Of a stretch of DNA of 64,000 bases, positions 25,905 to 32,777 are shown in pieces. Both the position numbers and the translations under genes were made by a program. The notes under the pieces are model-generated. The model was not told where the DNA came from, did no database searches, and saw only the letters and a program-made list of their open reading frames with translations. Each line of letters starts with the position of its first letter. Within the stretch, counting starts at the first letter, position 1. This DNA comes from JAKACA01 sp049510975 (lineage in GTDB: Bacteria; Actinomycetota; Acidimicrobiia; Acidimicrobiales; Bog-793), in the NCBI GenBank assembly GCA_049510975.1, contig JBEKYM010000014.1:11134-75133 (forward strand), written 5' to 3'.

Positions 25905-26822
25905 ATGGTCGGACCGATGGGCCAGAGAGTGCCGGGCCGCCCCGCCGAGCGGGTCGTCGCCACGTCACGACCGTCTCGTGCACTGACTCGGCCCTCCTTG
26001 GGCCGCCGGCGTCGGCTTCTCGCCTCGCTTGCGCTCACGACCGTCTCGATCCTCGCCGGGCTCGGGATCGTGGCCGACACCGCGAGCGCTTCGAGCGCCA
26101 ACGTGCATCGCACGGGGAGGCCCTCCCCGAGCGCACCGAGCACCGAACTGCATGGCACCCGGGCGCTCGGGAGCGGCCCTCCGGGCGGCGGCTGCCCGGC
26201 CAATCTGGCCGACGAGCTCCGCTCGACCGGCTCGGCCGAGCAGCTCGTCACGGTCAACACCTCGACGTACGCGACGTCCTACGGGCTGCTCACGATCTGG
26301 CTCAAGCAAGGCGCCTGCTGGGACCGCGTCGCCGGCCCCGATCCGGCCAGGTTGGGAGTCAACGGCATCTCGGATCACAAGGTGGAGGGAGACGGCACGA
26401 CGCCGTCGGGAAGTTACGGCATCGGTCCGGTCATGTACGGGAACGGCGCCAACCCCGGGGTGCACTACCCGTACCGCTCCCTCGTGTGCGGCGACTGGTG
26501 GGACGAGGACCCCACGTCCCGCTGGTACAACGAATTCATGCAGATTCCCTGCGGTTCGTACCCCGCCTGGACGGGAGGCGACTCCGAGGCGCTCTGGACC
26601 GAGACGACCGCCTATGAGAGCTTCGCCGTCATCGACTACAACACCGATCCGGTCGTTGCCTACCGAGGATCGGCGATCTTCCTGCACGACGGCATCGCCG
26701 CGCCCACGACCGGTTGTGTGACCCTTGCTCCCGCCGAGCTCGACCAGGTCCTCGACTGGCTCGTCCCCAAGGACGATCCTCGCATCGTGATCGGGACGGA
26801 CGCCGAGATACGGGGTTTCTGA
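25905..26822 (+). CDS. Secreted L,D-transpeptidase (YkuD-type) family protein
   Basis: The product is 305 aa. An Arg-rich N-terminus followed by LLASLALTTVSILAGLG and an ADTASASSA-like cleavage site indicates Sec export. After a Ser/Pro linker, the catalytic domain ends with AIFLHDGIAAPTTGCVTLAP (about residues 262-281), where H and C form the L,D-transpeptidase core. The classical Arg after GC[IV] is Thr here, as in the GCVS variants seen in actinobacteria. The role would be 3-3 peptidoglycan crosslinking or wall attachment. ATG 25905 follows GAGGG at 25891-25895 by 9 nt; ATG 25917 is an alternative. It converges on groEL with a strong hairpin between. Confidence 0.8.
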   Translation: MVGPMGQRVPGRPAERVVATSRPSRALTRPSLGRRRRLLASLALTTVSILAGLGIVADTASASSANVHRTGRPSPSAPSTELHGTRALGSGPPGGGCPANLADELRSTGSAEQLVTVNTSTYATSYGLLTIWLKQGACWDRVAGPDPARLGVNGISDHKVEGDGTTPSGSYGIGPVMYGNGANPGVHYPYRSLVCGDWWDEDPTSRWYNEFMQIPCGSYPAWTGGDSEALWTETTAYESFAVIDYNTDPVVAYRGSAIFLHDGIAAPTTGCVTLAPAELDQVLDWLVPKDDPRIVIGTDAEIRGF

Positions 26823-26841
26823 GGCGAAGCAGCCCAGACGC

Positions 26842-26873
26842 GACACGAGGGACGCCGGAGCGCCCCTCGTGTC
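26842..26873. terminator. Bidirectional hairpin between YkuD gene and groEL
   Basis: GACACGAGGG (26842-26851) pairs perfectly with CCCTCGTGTC (26864-26873), a 10-bp stem with a 12-nt loop. It is 20 nt after one stop codon and 30 nt after the facing groEL stop. TCTCAATTCC follows, so there is no real T-tract, but position and symmetry fit a shared terminator. Confidence 0.6.
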
Positions 26874-26902
26874 TCAATTCCGCTGAGCGGGACTGATCGG
26901 AC

Positions 26903-28525
26903 TTAGAAGTCCTCCATCCCACCGCCGCCCGGCATGGCCGGTGCGGCGTCCTCGGGCTTGTCCACGATGACCACTTCGGTCGTGAGGAACAGCGCCGCGA
27001 TCGAAGCTGCGTTCTGCAGCGCCGAGCGGGTGACCTTGGCGGCGTCGATGACGCCGGCCTTGAACAGGTCCTCGTACTCGCCGGTGGCGGCGTTGAGGCC
27101 GTGCCCGTGCTTGAGGCCCTTCACCTTCTCGACGACGACCCCACCCTCGAGGCCAGCGTTGACGGCGATCTGCTTGATCGGCTCCTCGACCGCCCGTGCG
27201 ATGATGCGCGCACCTGTGGCCTCGTCACCTTCGAGCTTCTCGGCCCGCTCCAGGATCGCCTGCTGCGAACGCAGCAGTGCAACGCCACCGCCGGGCACGA
27301 CGCCCTCTTCGATGGCAGCCTTGGTCGTGGAGACAGCGTCCTCGATGCGGTGCTTCTTCTCCTTGAGCTCGACCTCGGTTGCCGCGCCGACCTTGATGAC
27401 GGCGACGCCACCGGACAGCTTGGCGAGGCGCTCCTGCAGCTTCTCCCGGTCGTAGTCCGAGTCGGTGTTGTCGATCTCGGTCTTGATCTGGTTGATGCGG
27501 CCCTTGATGTCCGACTCTTCGCCGACACCCTCGACAATGGTCGTCTCGTCCTTCGTGATGACGATCTTGCGAGCGCGCCCGAGCAGGTCGAGCGTGACGT
27601 TCTCCAGCTTGAGGCCGACCTCGTCGGTCACGACCTGGCCGCCCGTCAGGATGGCGATGTCCTGCAGCATGGCCTTGCGGCGCTCACCGAAGCCAGGGGC
27701 TTTCACCGCAGCGCTCTTGAAAGTGCCGCGGATCTTGTTGACGACGAGGGTGGCAAGAGCCTCTCCCTCGACGTCCTCGGCGAGGATGACGAGCGGCTTG
27801 CCGGTCTGCATGACCTTCTCGAGCACCGGGAGCATGTCGCGCACGGCGGAGATCTTCGAGCCGACGATGAGCAGGTAGGGGTCCTCGAGGGACGCCTCCA
27901 TGCGCTCGGGGTCGGTGACGAAGTAGGGGGAGATGTAGCCCTTGTCGAAACGCATACCTTCGACGAGCTCCATGTCCATCCCGAAGGTCTGGCTCTCCTC
28001 GACGGTGATGACGCCGTCCTTGCCGACCTTGTCGATCGCCTCGGCGATCATCGAACCGATCTCGGTGTCGGCGGCCGAAATGCCGGCGACCTGGGCGATC
28101 TGGTCCTTCGAGTCGGTCTCTTTGGCGAGATCACGGATGGAAGCGACGGCGGTCTCGACGGCCGCTTCGATGCCCTTCTTGAGCGACATCGGGTTGGCGC
28201 CGGCGGCTACGTTGCGCAGGCCCTCACGGACCATGGCACCTGCCAGCACCGTGGCTGTCGTCGTGCCGTCACCGGCGACGTCGTCGGTCTTCTTGGCGAC
28301 TTCCTTGACGAGCTCGGCACCGACCTTCTCCCAGGGGTCCTCGAGCTCGATCTCTTTGGCGATCGACACCCCATCATTGGTGATCGTCGGCGCGCCCCAC
28401 TTCTTCTCGAGCACGACGTTGCGGCCCTTGGGGCCGAGTGTCACCTTGACGGCGTCGACCAGCTGGTTCATGCCCTTCTCGAGCGCACGGCGGGCCTGCT
28501 CGTCGAACGCGATCAGCTTCGGCAT
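26903..28525 (-). CDS. groEL: 60-kDa chaperonin GroEL
   Basis: The product (540 aa, normal length) folds proteins in an ATP-driven double ring. VTLGPKGRNVVLEKKWGAPT at residues 30-49, DDVAGDGTTTATVLA near 86, and EGVVPGGGVALLR near 405 are the conserved nucleotide and ring segments. The C-terminus PGGGGMEDF has only a minimal Gly/Met tail. ATG 28525 follows GGGAGGAAG by 8 nt; a frame further upstream to 28831 would run through the operators and is rejected. groES is not adjacent, so this is probably the single-gene copy of an actinobacterial pair. Two CIRCE operators upstream point to HrcA repression and heat induction. Confidence 0.97.
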   Translation of the reverse strand: MPKLIAFDEQARRALEKGMNQLVDAVKVTLGPKGRNVVLEKKWGAPTITNDGVSIAKEIELEDPWEKVGAELVKEVAKKTDDVAGDGTTTATVLAGAMVREGLRNVAAGANPMSLKKGIEAAVETAVASIRDLAKETDSKDQIAQVAGISAADTEIGSMIAEAIDKVGKDGVITVEESQTFGMDMELVEGMRFDKGYISPYFVTDPERMEASLEDPYLLIVGSKISAVRDMLPVLEKVMQTGKPLVILAEDVEGEALATLVVNKIRGTFKSAAVKAPGFGERRKAMLQDIAILTGGQVVTDEVGLKLENVTLDLLGRARKIVITKDETTIVEGVGEESDIKGRINQIKTEIDNTDSDYDREKLQERLAKLSGGVAVIKVGAATEVELKEKKHRIEDAVSTTKAAIEEGVVPGGGVALLRSQQAILERAEKLEGDEATGARIIARAVEEPIKQIAVNAGLEGGVVVEKVKGLKHGHGLNAATGEYEDLFKAGVIDAAKVTRSALQNAASIAALFLTTEVVIVDKPEDAAPAMPGGGGMEDF

Positions 28526-28568
28526 CGTTGCTACTTCCTCCCTTTGTGCCCGGGTGTTCCCCCGAGCG

Positions 28569-28595
28569 TTAGCACTCTCATCGATCGAGTGCCAG
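28569..28595 (-). promoter_or_regulatory. CIRCE operator 1 (HrcA site) upstream of groEL
   Basis: TTAGCACTC, nine nt, then GAGTGCCAG matches the CIRCE consensus TTAGCACTC-N9-GAGTGCTAA with two mismatches in the right half. It is the groEL-proximal copy, about 45 nt before the start codon. Confidence 0.9.
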
Positions 28596-28596
28596 A

Positions 28597-28623
28597 TTAG
28601 CACTCTCCATCGGCGAGTGCTAC
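28597..28623 (-). promoter_or_regulatory. CIRCE operator 2 (HrcA site) upstream of groEL
   Basis: TTAGCACTC, nine nt, then GAGTGCTAC matches the CIRCE consensus with a single mismatch. It begins one base after operator 1 ends, so the pair covers about 55 nt and two HrcA dimers could bind side by side over the promoter. Confidence 0.93.
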
Positions 28624-28719
28624 CGCGTTCGGAGACGCAGCGAGCGCCTCGCCTGCCGTTCGGAGGCGGCCGCAGCTCACCGTCGAGGTGGACCGCCGGT
28701 CGGCAACGCTTCGCTGATG

Positions 28720-28763
28720 GCCGGGGAAGGCTTCGCTGGCAGCCGGGGAAGGCTTCGCTGGCA
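28720..28763. repeat. Perfect 22-bp tandem repeat upstream of MFS gene
   Basis: GCCGGGGAAGGCTTCGCTGG plus CA occurs twice in direct succession, at 28720-28741 and 28742-28763. A decayed third copy (CGGCAACGCTTCGCTGATG) precedes it. The array ends 18 nt before the MFS start codon and so lies in its leader or promoter. Confidence 0.85.
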
Positions 28764-28781
28764 GCCGGCGTTGCACAGCCC

Positions 28782-30014
28782 ATGGCCTCGTCGCCGCCGG
28801 GCTCTGCCCACATCTCGAGACGCCTCGTCACGCTGCTGGCCGTGTCGACGGGCGTGGCGGTGGCGACGAACTACTACGCCCAGCCGCTGCTGGCCGCCAT
28901 CGGGCACACGCTGCACCTGCACGGAGGCGAAGCCGGACTCGTCGTGACGGCATCCCAGCTCGGCTACGTGGCCGGTCTCGTGCTGCTCGTGCCCCTCGGG
29001 GACCTGGTGGAGCGCCGAGGGCTCGTCGTGATCATGTCGTTGATCGCCGCCGGCGGGCTCGTCGGGGCCAGCTTGGCGCCAAACCTGGCCGTGCTCTTCC
29101 TGTTCGCGGCACTCGTCGGCGCCAACTCGGTCGTAGCCCAGATCCTCGTCGCCTTCGCCGCCACGCTGGCAGCAGACGACGAGCGGGGCAAGGTCGTCGG
29201 CTCGGTCATGAGCGGTCTGCTGCTCGGCATCCTGCTGGCCCGCACCGTCGCCGGCTATATCGCCGCCGCATCGTCCTGGCGGGTCGTCTTCCTGTGCGCC
29301 GCCGGCATGATGACGATCTTGGCGGCCGTGCTCTGGCGGAACCTCCCCCGCTACCGGGCTCAGCTCGATCTCAGCTACCCGAAGGTGCTCGCCTCGGTCG
29401 TCGCCATCTTCGGTCGCGAGCCGGTTCTCCGCCGAAGGTCGCTCTACGGAGGGCTGTCGTTCGCCGTGTTCTCGATCCTGTGGACGAGCCTGTCGTTCCT
29501 ACTCTCGGGCGCGCCGTACCACTACGGCTCCGGCACGATCGGCCTCTTCGGCCTCGTGGGCGCAGCAGGAGCGGTGATGGCGTCGGTGGCGGGGCGTTTC
29601 GCCGACGCCGGCAAACAGCAGGCCATGACGGTGGCGACGGCGCTGGCCATGACGGTGGCGTTCGTCCTGCTGCTCTGCGAACCGCATCACGTCGTCCTGC
29701 TGATCGTGGGGATCGTGATCCTCGACCTCGGCTGCCAAGGGATACACATCACGAACCAGAGCGAGATCTACGCCCTTGCTGGCGAGGCGCGTAGCCGCGT
29801 CAACTCTGCCTACATGACCTGTTACTTCGTGGGGGGGACGCTCGGCTCGATCGGCTCGGCTGTCTGCTACGGCGCCTACGGCTGGGACGGCGTTGCCGCT
29901 CTCGGCACGTCCGTGGCGAGTCTCGCCTTCGTGCTGTCGCTCACCGACGGCCGTTTCCGCCGGCGCCAGGCCGTGCGGGCGATCGCTGCCGGGCCGGCCC
30001 CACAGCCCGTCTGA
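28782..30014 (+). CDS. MFS transporter
   Basis: The product is 410 aa with about 12 hydrophobic segments and a typical MFS layout. The loop after TM2 reads PLGDLVERRGLVVIMSL, a version of the GDxxGRR motif A. NYYAQPLLAAIGHTL in TM1 and LARTVAGYIAAASSWRVVF near TM5 resemble the YnfM/AraJ-like drug or sugar exporters (DHA1 type). The substrate is unknown. ATG 28782 is chosen because upstream in-frame sequence passes through the CIRCE and repeat region and groEL in antisense. It is divergent from groEL with 256 nt between the starts. Confidence 0.82.
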   Translation: MASSPPGSAHISRRLVTLLAVSTGVAVATNYYAQPLLAAIGHTLHLHGGEAGLVVTASQLGYVAGLVLLVPLGDLVERRGLVVIMSLIAAGGLVGASLAPNLAVLFLFAALVGANSVVAQILVAFAATLAADDERGKVVGSVMSGLLLGILLARTVAGYIAAASSWRVVFLCAAGMMTILAAVLWRNLPRYRAQLDLSYPKVLASVVAIFGREPVLRRRSLYGGLSFAVFSILWTSLSFLLSGAPYHYGSGTIGLFGLVGAAGAVMASVAGRFADAGKQQAMTVATALAMTVAFVLLLCEPHHVVLLIVGIVILDLGCQGIHITNQSEIYALAGEARSRVNSAYMTCYFVGGTLGSIGSAVCYGAYGWDGVAALGTSVASLAFVLSLTDGRFRRRQAVRAIAAGPAPQPV

Positions 30015-30098
30015 CTCGATCTGAGCCAGTCGTGCCCTACGGTGCGGCCACGCCTTGGCTCGGCCGGCGACCGCCGGCGGGTGGCAGGACGTGAACCT

Positions 30099-30146
30099 TG
30101 TGCACAAAGTGACCGGACAAGGGGGTGTGCGGTCACTCTGTGCACA
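30099..30146. terminator. 17-bp near-perfect inverted repeat between MFS gene and metO
   Basis: TGTGCACAAAGTGACCG (30099-30115) and CGGTCACTCTGTGCACA (30130-30146) pair over 17 positions with one mismatch, around a 14-nt loop. It lies in the 237-nt gap between two convergent genes and is the natural bidirectional terminator candidate. The stem is much less GC-rich than its surroundings, so it could instead be a small mobile or REP-like palindrome. Confidence 0.55.
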
Positions 30147-30169
30147 CGGTTCGGCCGGCGGGCCGCCGG

Positions 30170-30284
30170 GCCGCCAGCGACCGCCGGCACGATGGAGCCG
30201 CGTCGGACACGGCGTCAGCCGCCGGCGACCGCCGGCACGATGGACACGGCCTCAGCCGCCGGCGACCGCCGGCACGATGGACAC
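30170..30284. repeat. 37-bp tandem duplication of the metO 3' end
   Basis: A 33-nt block beginning TCAGCCGCCGGCGACCGCCG occurs at 30252-30284, where it encodes the carrier's C-terminus and stop on the minus strand. It occurs again at 30215-30247, exactly 37 nt away, and a shorter degenerate copy is at 30170-30195. The downstream copies are not translated because the in-gene stop comes first. Confidence 0.85.
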
Positions 30285-30536
30285 CGTCTGGCCTTCGGCC
30301 ACGAGCGTTCCGAGGCCGTCGAGGAAGCGGACGTCCTCGTCGGCGACGAACAAGTTGACGAAACGCCGCATCGACCCGTCCTCGTTCAGCAACCGCTCCT
30401 GCAGCCCCGGGTGAACCGACTCGAGCGAGACGATGACCTCCCGCACGGTGCCGGCGGGCACGGCGACCTCGCGCTCGCCGCCGGTGAGCGGTCGCAGCTG
30501 GGCCGGGACGCGGACGATCACACCGGCGGCGCTCAT
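30252..30536 (-). CDS. metO: MoaD/ThiS-like sulfur carrier protein (probable MetO type)
   Basis: The product is a 94-aa beta-grasp protein that ends in ...VPAVAGG. The C-terminal Gly-Gly is where such carriers are adenylated and turned into a thiocarboxylate that donates sulfur. RVPAQLRPLTGGEREV at the N-terminus, NLFVADEDVRFLDGL in the middle and SIVPAVAGG at the end are as in MoaD/CysO. The ATG overlaps the stop of the upstream threonine-synthase-like gene (ATGA), so the two are made together. That pairing plus the SAM riboswitch suggests a sulfur donor for homocysteine formation, as in the MetM/MetO system described in Streptomyces. The carrier call is firm; the partner reaction is inferred. 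MoaD or CysO roles are the alternatives. Confidence 0.8.
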   Translation of the reverse strand: MSAAGVIVRVPAQLRPLTGGEREVAVPAGTVREVIVSLESVHPGLQERLLNEDGSMRRFVNLFVADEDVRFLDGLGTLVAEGQTVSIVPAVAGG

Positions 30537-31783
30537 ACGAGAACCTCCGTGCGCACCTGGCGGTCGAGCGACCAGGCGACCTCTTCGACGTTCGCCCCGA
30601 TGGGCTCGTCGAGCAGCACCCGGTCGGTGAGGGCCTCCACGGTCTTGAGGCCGCTGCCGGTCACGTAGGCGACGACGCGCTCGTCCGGACGGATCGTTCC
30701 CTCCCTCGCCAGCTTGGCGAGCGTGGCAATGGTCACGCCGCCGGCCGTCTCGGCGAAGATGCCCTCCGTGCGAGCCAGCAGGCGGATGCCCTCGACGATC
30801 TCGTCGTCGTTGACCGATCCGATGGCGCCGCCCGAGCGGCGTACGAGATCGAGGGCGTAGAAGCCGTCGGCCGGGTTGCCGATGGCGAGCGACTTGGCGA
30901 TCGTCGCCGGCTTCACGGGCAAGATGTCGTCAGTGCCGGTGGCAAAGGCGCGGGCCACCGGCGAGCACCCCTCCGCCTGGGCGCCGGAGATGCGCACGTC
31001 GTGCGGCTCCACGAGCCCAGTCTCGACGAGCTGTAAGAAACCCTTGCCGATCTTGGTGAGCTGCGAACCGGACGCGATCGGCACGACGACGTGATCGGGC
31101 AGTTGCCAGCCCAGCTGCTCGGCGACCTCGAAACCGAGGGTCTTGGAACCCTCGGCATAGTACGGGCGGAGGTTGACGTTGACGAAGGCCCAATCCGGGT
31201 ACTCGCCGGCAAGCTCACCGCACAGCCGGTTGACGTCGTCGTAGTTGCCGTCGATGCGCAGCAAGCGCCCACCGAACACGGCAGTCGTGAGCACCTTGAC
31301 GGCTTCGAGATCATGGGGGATGAGGACGACGGACTCCATGCCGAGGCGTGCTGCATGGGCGGCGACGGAATTCGCCAGGTTGCCGGTGGAAGCACATGCC
31401 GCCACCCGAAAGCCCAGCTCCCGCGCCTTGGTGAGGGCGACGGAGACGACTCGGTCCTTGAAGGATCCGGTCGGGTTTCTCGTGTCGTCCTTCAGGTAGA
31501 GCTCGCCGAGGCCGAGCTCGGCCGCGAGCCGATCTGCCTTGACGAGCGGCGTGAAGCCGGCGCCGAGACCGGGTGGCGACACGGTGTCGACGGGAAGGTA
31601 ATCGGCGTAGCGCCAGAGGTTGCGGGGACCGCTCTCGATGCGCTCGCGACTCGAGACGGCCGCGATGGCGTCGAGGTCGTAGGTGACTTCGAGCGGCCCG
31701 AAGCACCACTCGCAGGCATGCAGTGCCTCTGCCGGGTACGAGCGCGCGCACTCACGACACGTGAGACCAAGGACGAAACTCAC
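30533..31783 (-). CDS. metM: Threonine synthase-family PLP enzyme, probable MetM-type homocysteine synthase
   Basis: The product (416 aa) is a fold-type II PLP enzyme by sequence usually annotated thrC. A small zinc-ribbon-like N-terminus (C9, C12, C24, C27) precedes the core. NPTGSFKDR places the PLP lysine at residue 109, CASTGNLANSVAAHAARLGM follows, and SGSQLTKIGKGF and YVTGSGLKTVEAL complete the cofactor site. Threonine synthase uses O-phosphohomoserine and water. MetM of Streptomyces, a homologue, uses O-phosphohomoserine and a thiocarboxylated carrier to make homocysteine. Here the coupled carrier gene and the SAM riboswitch both favour the methionine role; SAM control would be odd for threonine synthesis. 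GTG 31783 follows GAGGAGG by 5 nt. True ThrC activity cannot be excluded. Confidence 0.85.
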   Translation of the reverse strand: MSFVLGLTCRECARSYPAEALHACEWCFGPLEVTYDLDAIAAVSSRERIESGPRNLWRYADYLPVDTVSPPGLGAGFTPLVKADRLAAELGLGELYLKDDTRNPTGSFKDRVVSVALTKARELGFRVAACASTGNLANSVAAHAARLGMESVVLIPHDLEAVKVLTTAVFGGRLLRIDGNYDDVNRLCGELAGEYPDWAFVNVNLRPYYAEGSKTLGFEVAEQLGWQLPDHVVVPIASGSQLTKIGKGFLQLVETGLVEPHDVRISGAQAEGCSPVARAFATGTDDILPVKPATIAKSLAIGNPADGFYALDLVRRSGGAIGSVNDDEIVEGIRLLARTEGIFAETAGGVTIATLAKLAREGTIRPDERVVAYVTGSGLKTVEALTDRVLLDEPIGANVEEVAWSLDRQVRTEVLV

Positions 31784-31790
31784 AACTGCC

Positions 31791-31900
31791 TCCTCATCGG
31801 TCGGGCATTGGCACCTGGTCCGACCGCGGACGTCCTCGTCCGGGTTCGAAACTGGTTGCCGCGACGTCAACGGGCCCGTCCCTCAGTCGCTCTGGATGAT
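31791..31900 (-). promoter_or_regulatory. SAM riboswitch (SAM-I/SAM-IV superfamily) before metM
   Basis: Read on the minus strand, the leader has the S-box core in order: TCATC (P1, 31899-31895), AGAG, GCGAC (P2), GAGGGACGGGCCCGTTGACG, GTCGC (P2 partner), GGCAACC (31860-31854), a CGGAC/GTCCG hairpin (P3), AGGTGCCAAT (31816-31807), and GATGA (P1 partner, 31798-31794). P4 of the classical SAM-I form is not obvious, so a SAM-IV-like class is possible. The right P1 strand runs directly into the ribosome binding site GAGGAGG (31795-31789) of metM. SAM binding should therefore stabilise P1 next to the Shine-Dalgarno and reduce translation. Homologous elements control methionine and SAM synthesis genes. 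Confidence 0.88.
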
Positions 31901-31979
31901 CCCGCCAGTGTAGGCGGGCGGGAGCGAGCGCTGCCACCCGGGTCGTGAGCTGGTCCGCACGAGCCGGGAACGCCCTAAC

Positions 31980-32777
31980 GTGGCGGGCGCTATGGCCGTA
32001 CTCGACACCGCTGTGCCCGTCGTTCCCTCCATCGCCACGTATGACCACGGCGAGTGGGAGACCTCCGCCCTCGTCCAGGCGAAGGGAAGCTCACGCATCG
32101 TCGTGTGCATCCCCGCCCGCGACGAGGCGCGGACGATCGGCGCCATCGTGTCGTGCATCCACGACCGCCTGCTCGAGCCCGTCGGGCTCGTCGACGAGAT
32201 CCTCGTCGTCGATGATGGTTCCCGCGACGGCACTGCCCTCGAGGCGCATCGTCATGGCGCTGTCGTCGTGAACGGGCCCGGCCTTGGCAAGGGCGAGGCG
32301 ATGCGGGCGGCGCGAGGGCGAGGCGATTTCGTCGTCTACTTGGACGGCGACGTCGAGAACTTTGCTGCCCACTTCGTCACCGGCCTGCTCGGCCCGCTCT
32401 TGGGCAGCGCGGACACCGTGATGGTGAAAGGTTCCTACACACGACCGCTGGGCGAGCATCCGACGGGAGGCGGCCGCGTCACCGAGCTCGTGGCAAAGCC
32501 CTTGATCTCACTGCTGTTCCCCGATCTCGCCGGCGTCGAGCAGCCGCTCGCGGGCGAGACGGCGCTTCGCGCCGAGGTGCTGGACGAGGTGGACCTCGCC
32601 GGCGGATACGGCGTCGAGATGGGCTTGCTCATCGATGTGGCCCGGCACTGGGGCACCGGGGCCATCGCCCAGGTCAACCTCGGTGAACGGCGTCACCGCA
32701 ACCGTCCCCTTGCCGAGCTCGGGCCACAAGCCCGCCAAGTCATCGGGACGGCACTCGCCCGGGCTGCACTGGGGTGA
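31980..32777 (+). CDS. gpgS: Glucosyl-3-phosphoglycerate synthase
   Basis: The product (265 aa) is a GT-A glycosyltransferase (GT81 type) that forms glucosyl-3-phosphoglycerate from an NDP-glucose and 3-phosphoglycerate, the first step to glucosylglycerate or methylglucose lipopolysaccharides. IVVCIPARDEARTIGAIV begins the nucleotide-sugar fold, EILVVDDGSRDGT is the first acidic motif, and VVYLDGDVENF holds the DxD-like metal site. PDLAGVEQPLAGETALR is a family segment. The start is GTG 31980 or ATG 31992. Its stop overlaps the GTG of otsA, so both sugar enzymes are co-translated. No matching phosphatase (GpgP) is recognisable here; OtsB-like downstream may be trehalose-specific. Confidence 0.85.
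   Translation: MAGAMAVLDTAVPVVPSIATYDHGEWETSALVQAKGSSRIVVCIPARDEARTIGAIVSCIHDRLLEPVGLVDEILVVDDGSRDGTALEAHRHGAVVVNGPGLGKGEAMRAARGRGDFVVYLDGDVENFAAHFVTGLLGPLLGSADTVMVKGSYTRPLGEHPTGGGRVTELVAKPLISLLFPDLAGVEQPLAGETALRAEVLDEVDLAGGYGVEMGLLIDVARHWGTGAIAQVNLGERRHRNRPLAELGPQARQVIGTALARAALG

Noticed and set aside
27942..28781. 280-codon N-terminal extension of the MFS gene
   Set aside because: It would run antisense through groEL and both CIRCE operators. ATG 28782 gives a normal MFS N-terminus.
30533..31783. Ordinary threonine synthase in a thr operon
   Set aside because: No hom or thrB is adjacent, the next gene is a sulfur carrier, and a SAM riboswitch precedes it. The possibility is kept open in the entry, but it is not preferred.
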